Of a stretch of DNA of 32,172 nt, positions 10,151-19,466 are shown in pieces. The stretch spans positions 1-32,172 of the forward strand of contig JAKPXU010000055.1 of the NCBI GenBank assembly GCA_029571905.1, given 5' to 3'. Every line of letters starts with the position of its first letter. Position 1 is the first letter of the stretch. Source of the stretch: Acidobacteriota bacterium. Lineage in GTDB: Bacteria > Acidobacteriota > Aminicenantia > Aminicenantales > Saccharicenantaceae. The position numbers were made by a program, and so were the translations under genes. The notes below the pieces were generated by a model. That model had not been told where the DNA came from. It did not search any database and worked only from the letters and a program-made list of their open reading frames with translations.

Positions 10151-11476
10151 TTAATTTATCAAATTTTTCTCTTCCTTAAAGTTCACGCCCAGGGTTTTCA
10201 GTTCAGCCAGAATCGGCTCATAAATGTCAGGTGTAGTCGGGATCAGAATCCCGCGATTTTTTATCCGGTTCTGCAAAATGAGTTTCACTCCCACCGCCAC
10301 CGGCCAACCGACCAGCCTGGACATCGAACTATGGCCCCCTGGTTGACCAAAATCAATTAAGGTCGAAACCAGCTTCTCCTTTTGACCCGAGGCATAGCTG
10401 ATCAAAAGCTCGTGCTCAAGTATATTCATATCTCGCTCGTTCTTTTCATATTGCATTTTGTCCCACATAATAGCGGTCAGCAGATCAAGAGGCGAACTTT
10501 TCTGAACAGGCAAGGGCCTCCTGCTAAATAAACCAAGCCAGTCGAAGGCTTTGATTGTGTCTGAATCTGAATCAAGTTTCAGCCGAGAAGCAACTGCCGT
10601 CTTTAAATCCTCATCTTCCTTAATTCCCAGCCATTCCCGCATAAAATCGGCATAGGTAGTGGCTGTCCATTCTCTTTCGTTTATATCGAGCAGGCCCAGT
10701 TCGCCTATTTTTTTCAGCTTAGAACACCAGCCTGGATAACGTAGTGTGCCTCTAAGAATAGTTTGCACTTCAGGAATGTCATAAATCTGGCGGTAGATAA
10801 CCGAATTGCGGTTAGGATAGGCCTCAAACTGGCCCAAACCCGGGATCTCAACCAGCTCAAAATGATCAAAAAGCTCTTCGGCCGGAATAACAACCTCCTG
10901 GCCATCCTTTAAATAGCGGGCCTCGTTGCGGCCAGCCAGCAGAACTCCCCTCGGGCTCCAGGAAAATTTATAGCCAAAGGGATTGTTATTAGCCTCAGGA
11001 GCCGGCAACCCCCCGCAATAAGAAATAAAACTTAAGACCTGACCTCCAGCTGCCCGGGCCTGATTAATGCACTTCTTAGCTTCCATATGGTCTAAACCAG
11101 GATCAAGTCCGCATTCATTAAGAAAAATTAAACCTTTTGATCTGGCTGGCTCATCAAATTTTTTCATTTCAGGGCTGACATAGCTGGCTGTCACCAGGTG
11201 TTTGCCCAGCTCAAGGCAAAGGCCGGCTACGTAAGGATGAAAGGTATAAGGTACCATGCTGGCCACCACATCCACCTCGCCCAGGAGCCCTTCAAGTCTT
11301 TTTTTATCTCTTAAATCAAGATGAAAGGCCTGTCCTCTTGGATGCTGGCCGACAAGCTGCCTGGCTCTGTCCTCATCGAGGTCAGCTACTCTCACCTCCA
11401 CCTCCCCCAGATTAAGAAGATACTCGACCAGTGGCCCGGCCACCAAACCTGCGCCTAGAACGCAAACTTTTTTCAT
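10151..11476 (-). CDS. Saccharopine dehydrogenase (saccharopine reductase C-terminal-domain family)
   Basis: N-terminal Rossmann VCVLGAGLVAGPLVEYL; DVVASMVPYTFHPYVAGLCLELGKHLVTASYVSPEM; NECGLDPGLDHMEAKKCI; SYCGGLPAPEANNNPFGYKFSWSPRGVL. Confidence 0.93.
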   Translation of the reverse strand: MKKVCVLGAGLVAGPLVEYLLNLGEVEVRVADLDEDRARQLVGQHPRGQAFHLDLRDKKRLEGLLGEVDVVASMVPYTFHPYVAGLCLELGKHLVTASYVSPEMKKFDEPARSKGLIFLNECGLDPGLDHMEAKKCINQARAAGGQVLSFISYCGGLPAPEANNNPFGYKFSWSPRGVLLAGRNEARYLKDGQEVVIPAEELFDHFELVEIPGLGQFEAYPNRNSVIYRQIYDIPEVQTILRGTLRYPGWCSKLKKIGELGLLDINEREWTATTYADFMREWLGIKEDEDLKTAVASRLKLDSDSDTIKAFDWLGLFSRRPLPVQKSSPLDLLTAIMWDKMQYEKNERDMNILEHELLISYASGQKEKLVSTLIDFGQPGGHSSMSRLVGWPVAVGVKLILQNRIKNRGILIPTTPDIYEPILAELKTLGVNFKEEKNLIN

Positions 11477-11505
11477 CTTATTACCTCTTTTCCTTTTTTC
11501 TCTTC

Positions 11506-12837
11506 TCAGCTGTTCTCAGATTTTATATCCTTTAGATACTCAGCCAGATATTTATAATCAGGAGTAAGTTCCCCCCGATAAACAATGACAGCTCTTTTCA
11601 CCACCGGATCCAGTTTGATTTTCTCAAAAGGCTGCTGGAAATCAGCCTCAGCCAGATTGGGAACATAGCCTTTCAGTCGCTGACTGAAATAAGTCGAGGA
11701 TTCCAGCGGTAGCTCGGCAGGCAGATTATAGACTGCCATAACTACTGGACCCCGTCCCTCAAAACCATCAATAGTCTGCCCGCTAACCGGGTCAAAGACA
11801 TAAACCGGGCGTTCCGAATCAGTAGCTCTGACTGTGCATTCGATCGAACCATTGATATCACAGGTGATATCACCGATGACCTGCAGACGGGGCCGAGTTT
11901 CGCCTGCATATAACTTTTCTAAAAATGCCCTCGTTACAAATTTAGGATATCTTGGAGTCCAGAAAATAGCGTTGATGAGAACATTAAGATAAGGTAGATA
12001 AGTTTCTGTCACCGGATAATACTTTTCTGGCTGACAGTAATAATCTTCCAGGTCAAAAGGAAAATCGCCCTTTGGTCTAACCATATCCTCTTCTTTGAAA
12101 ACAACTTTATAAACCCTATGAAGAGAATAATATCCCTTCTCCACGGTCTCGGCCAGTTCTGAGGCCGACACCTCAACAGCCGGCAATAAATCATATATCT
12201 CCTGAGCCCCCTGTGAGACATGTCCATAGCCAAAAAATCCACAGATAAAGGGGCCTGTCTCAGCGGGCAGACCTTTGGTTTCTATTTCTTTGCCTATCTG
12301 TTTGACATCTTCTTTGAGTTCTGTCAGATTGCTATAATTAATAGCCTGCCTTAACTTTAAGAATGGAGTTCTGACTCCCAGGAGCTTCATTCTCTGTCCG
12401 TAGGCCCAGAGAGAATCGACCAGACCGGCATGGCCAGCGTAATTGCCAAAAAACAAAACTCTTCGCCCCTGCTCATCGGTCATTTTTTCATAATCAATAA
12501 GTGTAGAGCCTAGATCCAGAATTTTCTTGAGCATTGGCATATTATGAGGCTGACCTTTGATTGTATGGGAAAAAAAGACATAGGCTTTGCCCGGTTCCAG
12601 CTTACTAATTGGAATTTCCTTGATGGCCAGCACGATCTTACTTGGGCAAATATCCTCCTGAACAATGGCCCCGGCAGCCAGATACTCGCTGTCGGGAAAG
12701 ACTCTAATAGATGATGGCTGAACGTAAAAGGTCAAATCATGCTCTCTGATTAATTCCTTGACATGAGCCGGAATGAGCGGTACCCGCCTTTCATACCGGC
12801 TGATATCCTCTCGCCTGAGACCAATGTTGTTTTTCAT
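11506..12837 (-). CDS. Lysine-ketoglutarate reductase-like protein (AlaDH/PNT-fold N-terminal half of AASS-type LKR/SDH)
   Basis: GLRREDISRYERRVPLIPAHVKELI...VLAIKEIPISKLEPGKAYVFFSHTIKGQPHNMPMLKKILDLGSTLIDYEKMTDEQGRRVLFFGNYAGHAGLVDSLWAYGQR. Confidence 0.9.
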   Translation of the reverse strand: MKNNIGLRREDISRYERRVPLIPAHVKELIREHDLTFYVQPSSIRVFPDSEYLAAGAIVQEDICPSKIVLAIKEIPISKLEPGKAYVFFSHTIKGQPHNMPMLKKILDLGSTLIDYEKMTDEQGRRVLFFGNYAGHAGLVDSLWAYGQRMKLLGVRTPFLKLRQAINYSNLTELKEDVKQIGKEIETKGLPAETGPFICGFFGYGHVSQGAQEIYDLLPAVEVSASELAETVEKGYYSLHRVYKVVFKEEDMVRPKGDFPFDLEDYYCQPEKYYPVTETYLPYLNVLINAIFWTPRYPKFVTRAFLEKLYAGETRPRLQVIGDITCDINGSIECTVRATDSERPVYVFDPVSGQTIDGFEGRGPVVMAVYNLPAELPLESSTYFSQRLKGYVPNLAEADFQQPFEKIKLDPVVKRAVIVYRGELTPDYKYLAEYLKDIKSENS

Positions 12838-12899
12838 GGAATTAGTCCTTTCCTTTTATAATATTATTAACGAAATATCAGATACGCCTTTTAGATATT

Positions 12900-12929
12900 A
12901 TTATGTCATACTATGAGAAAAGAGGTCAA
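12900..12929 (-). promoter_or_regulatory. Possible promoter for the LKR-SDH-Memo cluster
   Basis: Reverse strand TTGACC (12929-12924), 18-bp spacer, CATAAT (12905-12900). Confidence 0.35.
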
Positions 12930-12973
12930 ATGATTTCGTCTCTCCTGATGGACGGTCAAAGTTCATCTTCCTA

Positions 12974-13002
12974 TTGACGCTATTTATCACTTTGTCCATA
13001 AT
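12974..13002 (+). promoter_or_regulatory. Predicted sigma70-type promoter of cysS
   Basis: TTGACG (12974-12979), 17-bp spacer, CATAAT (12997-13002). The ATG of cysS is only 7 nt downstream of the -10. Confidence 0.5.
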
Positions 13003-13009
13003 AGTCAGC

Positions 13010-14413
13010 ATGATTCGTTTTTATAATACTCTGTCCGGGAAAATTGAGGACTTCAGGCCGCTGAGACCAGGCGAACTTGGTCTCTATACCTGCGGTCCAA
13101 CCGTCTATGATTATCCTCATATCGGCAACTATCGTGCTTATATTTTTGAGGATTTGCTGAAAAGATTCCTTATCTTTTCTGGCTTTAAAGTGACCCACGT
13201 TATGAATATCACCGATGTGGATGATAAGACCATTAAGGGAGCAAAGGCTCTGGGCGTCTCGCTCAATGAATATACTAAAAAATACATTGAAGCCTTCTTC
13301 GAGGATATCAAAGTGCTGAGAATCCAGCCAGCTGACCATTATCCACGGGCAACCGAACACATTGAAGACATGGTCAGGATGATTAAGGGCCTGCTGGATA
13401 AAGGCTATGCCTATTTTAAAGACGGCTCAGTTTATTTCAGCCTGGCCAAGTTTCCGGACTATGGGAAATTATCCAAAATAAACAAAGAAGAACTAAGAGC
13501 TGGAGCGCGTGTTGAAACAGATGAATACGAGAAGGAAAGTGTTTATGATTTCGTCCTCTGGAAAAAAGTCAAGCCAGGCGAGCCTTACTGGGAAACAGAA
13601 ATTGGACCAGGCCGGCCAGGCTGGCATATTGAATGCTCAGCTATGAGCACCCGTTATCTTGGTCCGACTTTTGATATACATTGTGGCGGAATTGATAACA
13701 TCTTTCCCCATCATGAAAATGAGATTGCCCAATCAGAAGCCTATTACGGACAAAAATTTGTCAACTACTGGCTCCACTGCCACCATCTGGTCGTCGATGG
13801 GGAAAAAATGTCTAAATCTAAGGGTAATTTCTTTACATTGCGCGATCTGCTGGCCCGCCAGATTAACCCGGTTGACCTCCGCTACTTTCTGCTTTCCACC
13901 CATTACCGCAAGATGCTTAACTTCACCTTTGACAATCTTGAACAGGCCAGAGCTTCACGCCAGAGGATAATCGATTTTGTCTACGAACTTGAGCACCAGA
14001 TGCTCCCTCAAAAAAGCGAAAGCCAGACCGACTCCGTCTCTACTATGACCGGTAAAGCTCTGGCTGATTTTAAGGATAGCCTGGCTGATGATCTTAATAT
14101 CTCGTCAGCTCTGGGCGCAGTTTTTGAACTTGTCCGAGAAATCAATTCAAGATTAGCCAGGAATGAACTCAGCCGCCCAGCAGCCAACGTGGTCCTGACC
14201 GCAATCCATGAGATGGATAAGGTGTTGGCTATTTTGCCTGAAAAAAAAGAAGAAGAACTTCCGGCCGAGATAGTTATAAAGATAGAACAAAGAGAACAGG
14301 CCAGACGGGAGAAGAATTTTGCCCTGGCCGATTCCATTCGCCAGGAGCTTCTACAGCAGGGCATTGTTCTTGAAGATACCAGAGAAGGCGTCAGGTGGAA
14401 AAAGATCAAATAA
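13010..14413 (+). CDS. cysS: Cysteinyl-tRNA synthetase (start revised from 12974 to ATG 13010)
   Basis: MIRFYNTLSGKIEDFRPLRPGELGLYTCGPTVYDYPHIGNYRAYIFEDLLKRFL; GRPGWHIECSAMS; HHENEIAQSEA; KMSKSKGNF. Confidence 0.96.
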   Translation: MIRFYNTLSGKIEDFRPLRPGELGLYTCGPTVYDYPHIGNYRAYIFEDLLKRFLIFSGFKVTHVMNITDVDDKTIKGAKALGVSLNEYTKKYIEAFFEDIKVLRIQPADHYPRATEHIEDMVRMIKGLLDKGYAYFKDGSVYFSLAKFPDYGKLSKINKEELRAGARVETDEYEKESVYDFVLWKKVKPGEPYWETEIGPGRPGWHIECSAMSTRYLGPTFDIHCGGIDNIFPHHENEIAQSEAYYGQKFVNYWLHCHHLVVDGEKMSKSKGNFFTLRDLLARQINPVDLRYFLLSTHYRKMLNFTFDNLEQARASRQRIIDFVYELEHQMLPQKSESQTDSVSTMTGKALADFKDSLADDLNISSALGAVFELVREINSRLARNELSRPAANVVLTAIHEMDKVLAILPEKKEEELPAEIVIKIEQREQARREKNFALADSIRQELLQQGIVLEDTREGVRWKKIK

Positions 14414-14766
14414 ACTCGCTGCCCTTTGGGCGCTGGGGTGAAGCGGTAGCTGCCGATTATCTTCAGAAAAAGGATTATCATATTCTGGAGCATAATTTTA
14501 ATTTCCATCATACAGAGATAGATCTGATCGCCCGTGATGGCAGCTATCTGGTTTTTGTCGAAGTCAAAACAAGAAGTTCAGCTGATTTTGGCACACCGGA
14601 AGAAGCCCTGACCCCCCGGAAAAAGTATCATCTACGGCGGGCAGCTGAAGGGTATCTTTATCTGAACAATCTGAACAATATTGATTGCCGCTTTGATGTC
14701 ATCAGCATTTTGTTTGGTCCTGACGGACAGATAGAAATAGAACATTTTGAAAATGCTTTTGAATAA
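14395..14766 (+). CDS. YraN/UPF0102 family predicted endonuclease
   Basis: GTG start overlapping the cysS 3' end. GRWGEAVAADYLQKKDYHILEHNFNFHHTEIDLIARDGSYLVFVEVKTRSSADFGTPEEAL matches the UPF0102 pattern (EIDLIA...FVEVK.R). Confidence 0.9.
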   Translation: MEKDQINSLPFGRWGEAVAADYLQKKDYHILEHNFNFHHTEIDLIARDGSYLVFVEVKTRSSADFGTPEEALTPRKKYHLRRAAEGYLYLNNLNNIDCRFDVISILFGPDGQIEIEHFENAFE

Positions 14767-14786
14767 ATCAGTTCTGGAGAAATAAA

Positions 14787-17411
14787 ATGAAAAAGCTTTG
14801 TTCTTTGTTAATCCTATCGGTTCTGGCCAGTTTTCTTTTTGGCTTTCCAACCGTCCTTCAGGCTGGGGTTATTCCAGCGCCAGAAGAAATTCTGGGTTTT
14901 AAAGTTGGAGCAGATTATCATTTAATCAACTATCAGCAGGCAATAGATTATCTAAAGCAACTAGCCTCCGTCTCCAACCGCCTGAGGTTGGAGCAGATGG
15001 GCCAGACCACTCTTGGCCTCCCTATGTATTATGTCATTATTTCCTCGCCAGAAAATCTGGCCAGATTACGGGAATATAAAGACATCATTAAAAAATTGTC
15101 GTTAGGACAGGCGGCTTCTCCAAAGGAAGCCTGGCGCCTGGCAGGTGAAGGGCGAGCTATAGTTTACATTGATGGTGGTCTCCATGCGACCGAATGTGCC
15201 CCGGCCCAGCACCTGGTTCAGCTGGCCTATGATCTGGTTTCAGGCGAAGATGAAAAGACAAAAAAAATCCTTAACGAGGTCATCTGCTTACTGGTTTTTG
15301 CCAATCCTGACGGCATGAATATGGTGTCTGACTGGTATCAGAAGAATCAGGGAACGCCTTTTGAAGTTTCTCCCCTGCCCTATTTATATCATTACTATGG
15401 AGGGCATGATAATAACCGTGACTCCTATGTGGCCAACCTGCTGGAAACACAGAATATTTCCCGGCTGGTTAATCAGGAATGGTATCCGGTTGTCCTTTAT
15501 AATCACCACCAGACCGCTCCCTTTCCAGCCAGAATCTGGCTGCCACCGAGCTCCGAGCCAACCAACCCCAATGTCCACCCGCTTATTGTCCGCTGGCAGA
15601 ATCTCATTGGCTCGGCCATGGGTGCAGCTTTTGATTCAGAAAATAAAGATGGCGCCATTTCTAGAATTGTGTTTGACACCTGGTATCCAGGTTATGTGAC
15701 CCAGGTAGTTGATTCTCATAACATAATTTCAATTTTAACCGAAACAGCCCTGTATCGATATGCAACGCCGCGCTTTTATACAGTCCGCGATTTTCCACCA
15801 GAATATCAGGACCTGACCATGTCTGCCTTTTACCCCAGCCCTTGGAAAGGAGGCTGGTGGCGGTTAAAAGACGCGGTAGATTATTGTCTGACCGCTTCTC
15901 AAGCTGTCCTGGAAACAACGGCCAGATATCGCCAGGAACTTCTTTTCAACAAATACAAGATGGCGACTGAAGTTGTCAATCGTTTTCAGCATGAACCACC
16001 TTACGGCTGGATAATGCCATCGAGTCAGCCCGATCCAGGAAATCTGGGAGTCCTGTTAAGCCGGCTGATGCTCCTGGGTATTGATATTTATCGGGCAGAG
16101 GAGGATTTTGTTTGTGATGGTGTAAGTTATCCAAAAGGAACCTTCCTCATTCCTTCCAGCCAGCCGTTCGGACTCTTTGCCAAGAATATGCTGGAGGAAC
16201 AGCATTATCCAGATCTCAGAAAATATCCAGATCTCTGGCAGGGTCTGGTAGCCAGCAAAAAATTCGAAGGTGCACCGATTGAAGCCTATGACATGATGGG
16301 CTGGACTCTTTCCTATCAGTTTAATCTTCAGGCTAAGGCGGCTAATACTCCGCTTAAAGTTAAGATGGCCAGAGTCGGGGAACTTGATTTTCCTCAAGGT
16401 AAGGTAGAAGGGAGCGGTGGTACTTATTTACTTGACCATGCCCAGAATGCTTCTTTTACTGCTATGAATCGTATCCTCAAGGCAAAGGGTAAAATCAAAT
16501 GGGCTAAAAAGCCTTTTACCTGCAATGGCCAGAACTATGCTGAGGGAACAATTCTCGCCTCTGGTTGCAGTCGTGATTTTATGGAGAAACTGGCCAGCAG
16601 CTTGAAGCTCAATATTCAGGCTGTATCGTCTGCCCCGGCTATTGATTCCTATGAAATTACCATCCCCAGAACCGGCCTTTATCAATCATGGGTGGCAGTC
16701 GAAGATGAAGGCTGGACAAGATATATTCTCGATGAACAGGAATTTAGCTACCGGATTCTGCATGACGCTGAAATAAGAGCAGGCCAGCTGGCGACCACCT
16801 ATGATACGATTATTCTCCCAGACCACTATTCTGTTGATCTCTTGATTAATGGTCATCAAAAAGGCACTATGCCGCCTGACTATGTGGGTGGGCTGACGGC
16901 TGCTGGAATCAATAATCTCAAAGAATTTCTTAAGGACGGCGGCACCTTAATTTTTATGAACACTACCTGTAACCTGGCCACCAGGGAGTTTAAAGCTCCA
17001 GTCAGAAACATCCTGGAAAAGGCTAAGAGAGAAGAATTTAATTGCGTTGGTTCAATCCTTCAAGCAGAATTTGACCTCTCGCACCCTGTGGCCTATGGGC
17101 TCAGCAATCCCCAACCAATTCTTTTTGCCGACAGCTGTGCCTTTGATGTCCATCCATCCTTTACTGATAAAAACGTTCCTCGAGTCATAGCCAGATATGC
17201 TGGTGACAATCTACTGCTCAGCGGCTGGATTTACGGCCAGAATCTGATCCAGCAAAAAGCAGCTATAGTGGAAGTTCCAGTCGAACGAGGACGCCTGATT
17301 CTTCTCGGTTTTCCAGTGCAATACCGGGCTCAGCCACGTGGCACTTTTAAGCTTCTTTTCAATTCAATTTTTTATGGCTCGGTTAAGGCTGGCTCAGGAC
17401 AAAAGGGCTGA
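14787..17411 (+). CDS. Secreted M14-family zinc carboxypeptidase-like metallopeptidase, 874 aa
   Basis: Signal peptide MKKLCSLLILSVLASFLFGFPTVLQAG. HxxE metal site in GGLHATECAPAQ, later YNHHQTAPFPARIW. SD-like GGAG upstream. Confidence 0.88.
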   Translation: MKKLCSLLILSVLASFLFGFPTVLQAGVIPAPEEILGFKVGADYHLINYQQAIDYLKQLASVSNRLRLEQMGQTTLGLPMYYVIISSPENLARLREYKDIIKKLSLGQAASPKEAWRLAGEGRAIVYIDGGLHATECAPAQHLVQLAYDLVSGEDEKTKKILNEVICLLVFANPDGMNMVSDWYQKNQGTPFEVSPLPYLYHYYGGHDNNRDSYVANLLETQNISRLVNQEWYPVVLYNHHQTAPFPARIWLPPSSEPTNPNVHPLIVRWQNLIGSAMGAAFDSENKDGAISRIVFDTWYPGYVTQVVDSHNIISILTETALYRYATPRFYTVRDFPPEYQDLTMSAFYPSPWKGGWWRLKDAVDYCLTASQAVLETTARYRQELLFNKYKMATEVVNRFQHEPPYGWIMPSSQPDPGNLGVLLSRLMLLGIDIYRAEEDFVCDGVSYPKGTFLIPSSQPFGLFAKNMLEEQHYPDLRKYPDLWQGLVASKKFEGAPIEAYDMMGWTLSYQFNLQAKAANTPLKVKMARVGELDFPQGKVEGSGGTYLLDHAQNASFTAMNRILKAKGKIKWAKKPFTCNGQNYAEGTILASGCSRDFMEKLASSLKLNIQAVSSAPAIDSYEITIPRTGLYQSWVAVEDEGWTRYILDEQEFSYRILHDAEIRAGQLATTYDTIILPDHYSVDLLINGHQKGTMPPDYVGGLTAAGINNLKEFLKDGGTLIFMNTTCNLATREFKAPVRNILEKAKREEFNCVGSILQAEFDLSHPVAYGLSNPQPILFADSCAFDVHPSFTDKNVPRVIARYAGDNLLLSGWIYGQNLIQQKAAIVEVPVERGRLILLGFPVQYRAQPRGTFKLLFNSIFYGSVKAGSGQKG

Positions 17412-17504
17412 TAGATCAGTTTAAAACTAGATTCCAGCCGTCGCAGATAGTCAAATTTTTGATTCACAAAAGCTGTTCAGAATTTTAATGGCTTGAGCTG
17501 ATTA

Positions 17505-18008
17505 TCAGACAGCCAGTTGCTGATGTGCTTCTTCCACTTTTCTGACCAGAGAAGTATCATCTGTGTTCCTGGCCAGTTCCGCCATGGGCTGGTGAAGTAG
17601 AGGATGAATTAGATCAGGAGCAATTTCACTCAGCGGAATCATAACAAAATTTCTAAAACTCATTCTGGGATGGGGAATCATTAATCTCTGGGTTTGAACC
17701 ACTGTTTTCTCGGCCAGAAGAATATCAATATCGATAACCCGTGGCCCCTTATCGAAACTTGGACGGCGTCTCATTTTCTGCTCGACGTCCTTAATTAGAT
17801 CAAGAAAAGAAATTGGATTGCAGGCAATTTCAACTTTCAGCACCTGATTATAAAACCAGGGTTGGTTTTGATAATCTACCGGTTCAGTTTCATAGACCGA
17901 GGATTGTCTTAAAATCCTGGCACCTGCTTTTTCCAGCAAAAGGCGGGCCTGCTTTAAATGGCGGGCTCGATCGCCGAGATTGCTGCCAAGAGAAACAAAA
18001 TATTTCAT
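17505..18008 (-). CDS. folK: 2-amino-4-hydroxy-6-hydroxymethyldihydropteridine pyrophosphokinase (start probably the MKYFVSLGSN methionine; the track ORF extends to 18032)
   Basis: MKYFVSLGSNLGDRARHLKQA...SSVYETEPV...QPWFYNQVL...GPRVIDIDILL...IPHPRMSFRNFVMIPLSEIAPD. Confidence 0.93.
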   Translation of the reverse strand: MKYFVSLGSNLGDRARHLKQARLLLEKAGARILRQSSVYETEPVDYQNQPWFYNQVLKVEIACNPISFLDLIKDVEQKMRRRPSFDKGPRVIDIDILLAEKTVVQTQRLMIPHPRMSFRNFVMIPLSEIAPDLIHPLLHQPMAELARNTDDTSLVRKVEEAHQQLAV

Positions 18009-18128
18009 TTTAGCCATAGATATTAGCACCATTCAGCTAAAATTCAATACTTTTTACAAAATTTTTTTCACACTCCCTCCCACCCTATAAAATTCAAGGG
18101 AAATAACAGTATTCGAAAAATTTTTTCA

Positions 18129-18284
18129 TTGATAAATAGATTTCTTTTTAATAACATAAAGAGCTGCATCTTATTATGGATAGTGAGTGTAATTTTAGCC
18201 ACCTTTTTCCCGGTTTCTGCCGGGGCAATTGCCACCATTCAGAATCCGACAGGAGGTTTTAAAGATGGGCTTAATCTACCTTGA
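18129..18284 (+). CDS. Candidate small exported protein (51 aa, TTG start), not in ORF track
   Basis: Reads MINRFLFNNIKSCILLWIVSVILATFFPVSAGAIATIQNPTGGFKDGLNLP*. Basic N-terminus, hydrophobic core and a VSAGA cleavage-like motif. Non-ATG start and weak SD. Confidence 0.3.
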   Translation: MINRFLFNNIKSCILLWIVSVILATFFPVSAGAIATIQNPTGGFKDGLNLP

Positions 18285-19419
18285 TAACGGCGCCACCTCT
18301 TTCCCCAAGCCAGAGGAAGTTTACCGGTTCATGGATCATTTTTATCGGCATTATGGGGTAAATCCAGGCCGTTCTGGCTATGACCTGTGCCTGGAAGCGG
18401 GTGAAATGGTGGATGGAACGAGAAAGCTTCTGAACGACTTTTTCGGAGGATATGACCCCAACCGGGTCTGCTTTGGCTATAATTCGACCGACGCCCTTAA
18501 CCTGGCCATTTTTGGGCTGCTGCAGCCGGGAGATCATGCCATCACGACCACTCTTGAACACAACTCGGTCCTCCGACCTCTCTATCATTTATCACTGACC
18601 GGGGTAGAAGTCGATTATGTCCCTTTTGACAGCCAGGGTTTCGTCAATCCCGATGATATTAAAAAGAAAATCAAAAAAAACACCAGATTGGTGGCGGTTA
18701 ACCATGCCTCTAATGTTATTGGTACCATTCAGCCTGTAAAAGAGATTGGCCGTATCTGTAAAGAAAATGGAGTCACTTTTTTAATTGATGCCTCGCAATC
18801 GGCCGGGAAAATTCCTGTCAATATGAAGGATATGAATTTTGATGTGGTGGCCTTTACGGGTCACAAATCGCTCTTTGGCCCGACCGGCATTGGCGGGCTG
18901 TGTGTTGGCCCTGACGCTAACATCAGAATCACCAGGGCTGGCGGAACAGGCGTTCGTTCGGCTCAAAGAGCTCATCTTGAAGAGTATCCCTGGCGACTGG
19001 AGTACGGCACCATAAACCTTATAGGGCTGGCCGGTTTGAACGCCGGTGTCAAATGGGTTCTGGCCAGGGGGCTGGAAACAATTCACCACCAGGAGATGCG
19101 ACTCACCAGGATGCTGGTTGAAGGGTTGAAAGAGATCGAAGGCGTCACCCTTTACTGTCAGGATCAACTCGATCGCCATATTGGCGTCATTTCTTTTAAT
19201 GTCAGAGGATTGGAAGCTCATGACACCGGAATTATGCTGGATGTTGATTACAATATTGCTTGCCGAACCGGATTGCATTGTGCACCACTGGTTCACGAAC
19301 AGCTTGGCACCGATAAAATAAAAGGAGCTGTCCGCTTTGGCATCGGACCATTTAATACGGAAGAAGAGATCAAAACGGCTATTCAAGCGGTAAGAGAAAT
19401 TGCGGCCTTCAAGAGATAA
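18265..19419 (+). CDS. Cysteine desulfurase / class V aminotransferase family protein (start revised to ATG 18265)
   Basis: AGGAGG SD before the ATG. MGLIYLDNGATSFPKPEEVYRFM...TTTLEHNSVLRPL...FTGHKSLFGPTGIGGL (PLP lysine)...CRTGLHCAPLVHEQLGT. Confidence 0.92.
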   Translation: MGLIYLDNGATSFPKPEEVYRFMDHFYRHYGVNPGRSGYDLCLEAGEMVDGTRKLLNDFFGGYDPNRVCFGYNSTDALNLAIFGLLQPGDHAITTTLEHNSVLRPLYHLSLTGVEVDYVPFDSQGFVNPDDIKKKIKKNTRLVAVNHASNVIGTIQPVKEIGRICKENGVTFLIDASQSAGKIPVNMKDMNFDVVAFTGHKSLFGPTGIGGLCVGPDANIRITRAGGTGVRSAQRAHLEEYPWRLEYGTINLIGLAGLNAGVKWVLARGLETIHHQEMRLTRMLVEGLKEIEGVTLYCQDQLDRHIGVISFNVRGLEAHDTGIMLDVDYNIACRTGLHCAPLVHEQLGTDKIKGAVRFGIGPFNTEEEIKTAIQAVREIAAFKR

Positions 19420-19466
19420 ACAAGAGAAAAGCCAGGATCCAATTAAGAGACAGGGAACTGAGGTCC

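Noticed and set aside
12980-13360. Track ORF on the minus strand opposite cysS, and similar antisense ORFs over dnaK, the Ca-ATPase, the M14 peptidase and Tricorn
   Set aside because: Their translations lack domain-like character and they oppose strongly conserved genes; typical antisense open frames.
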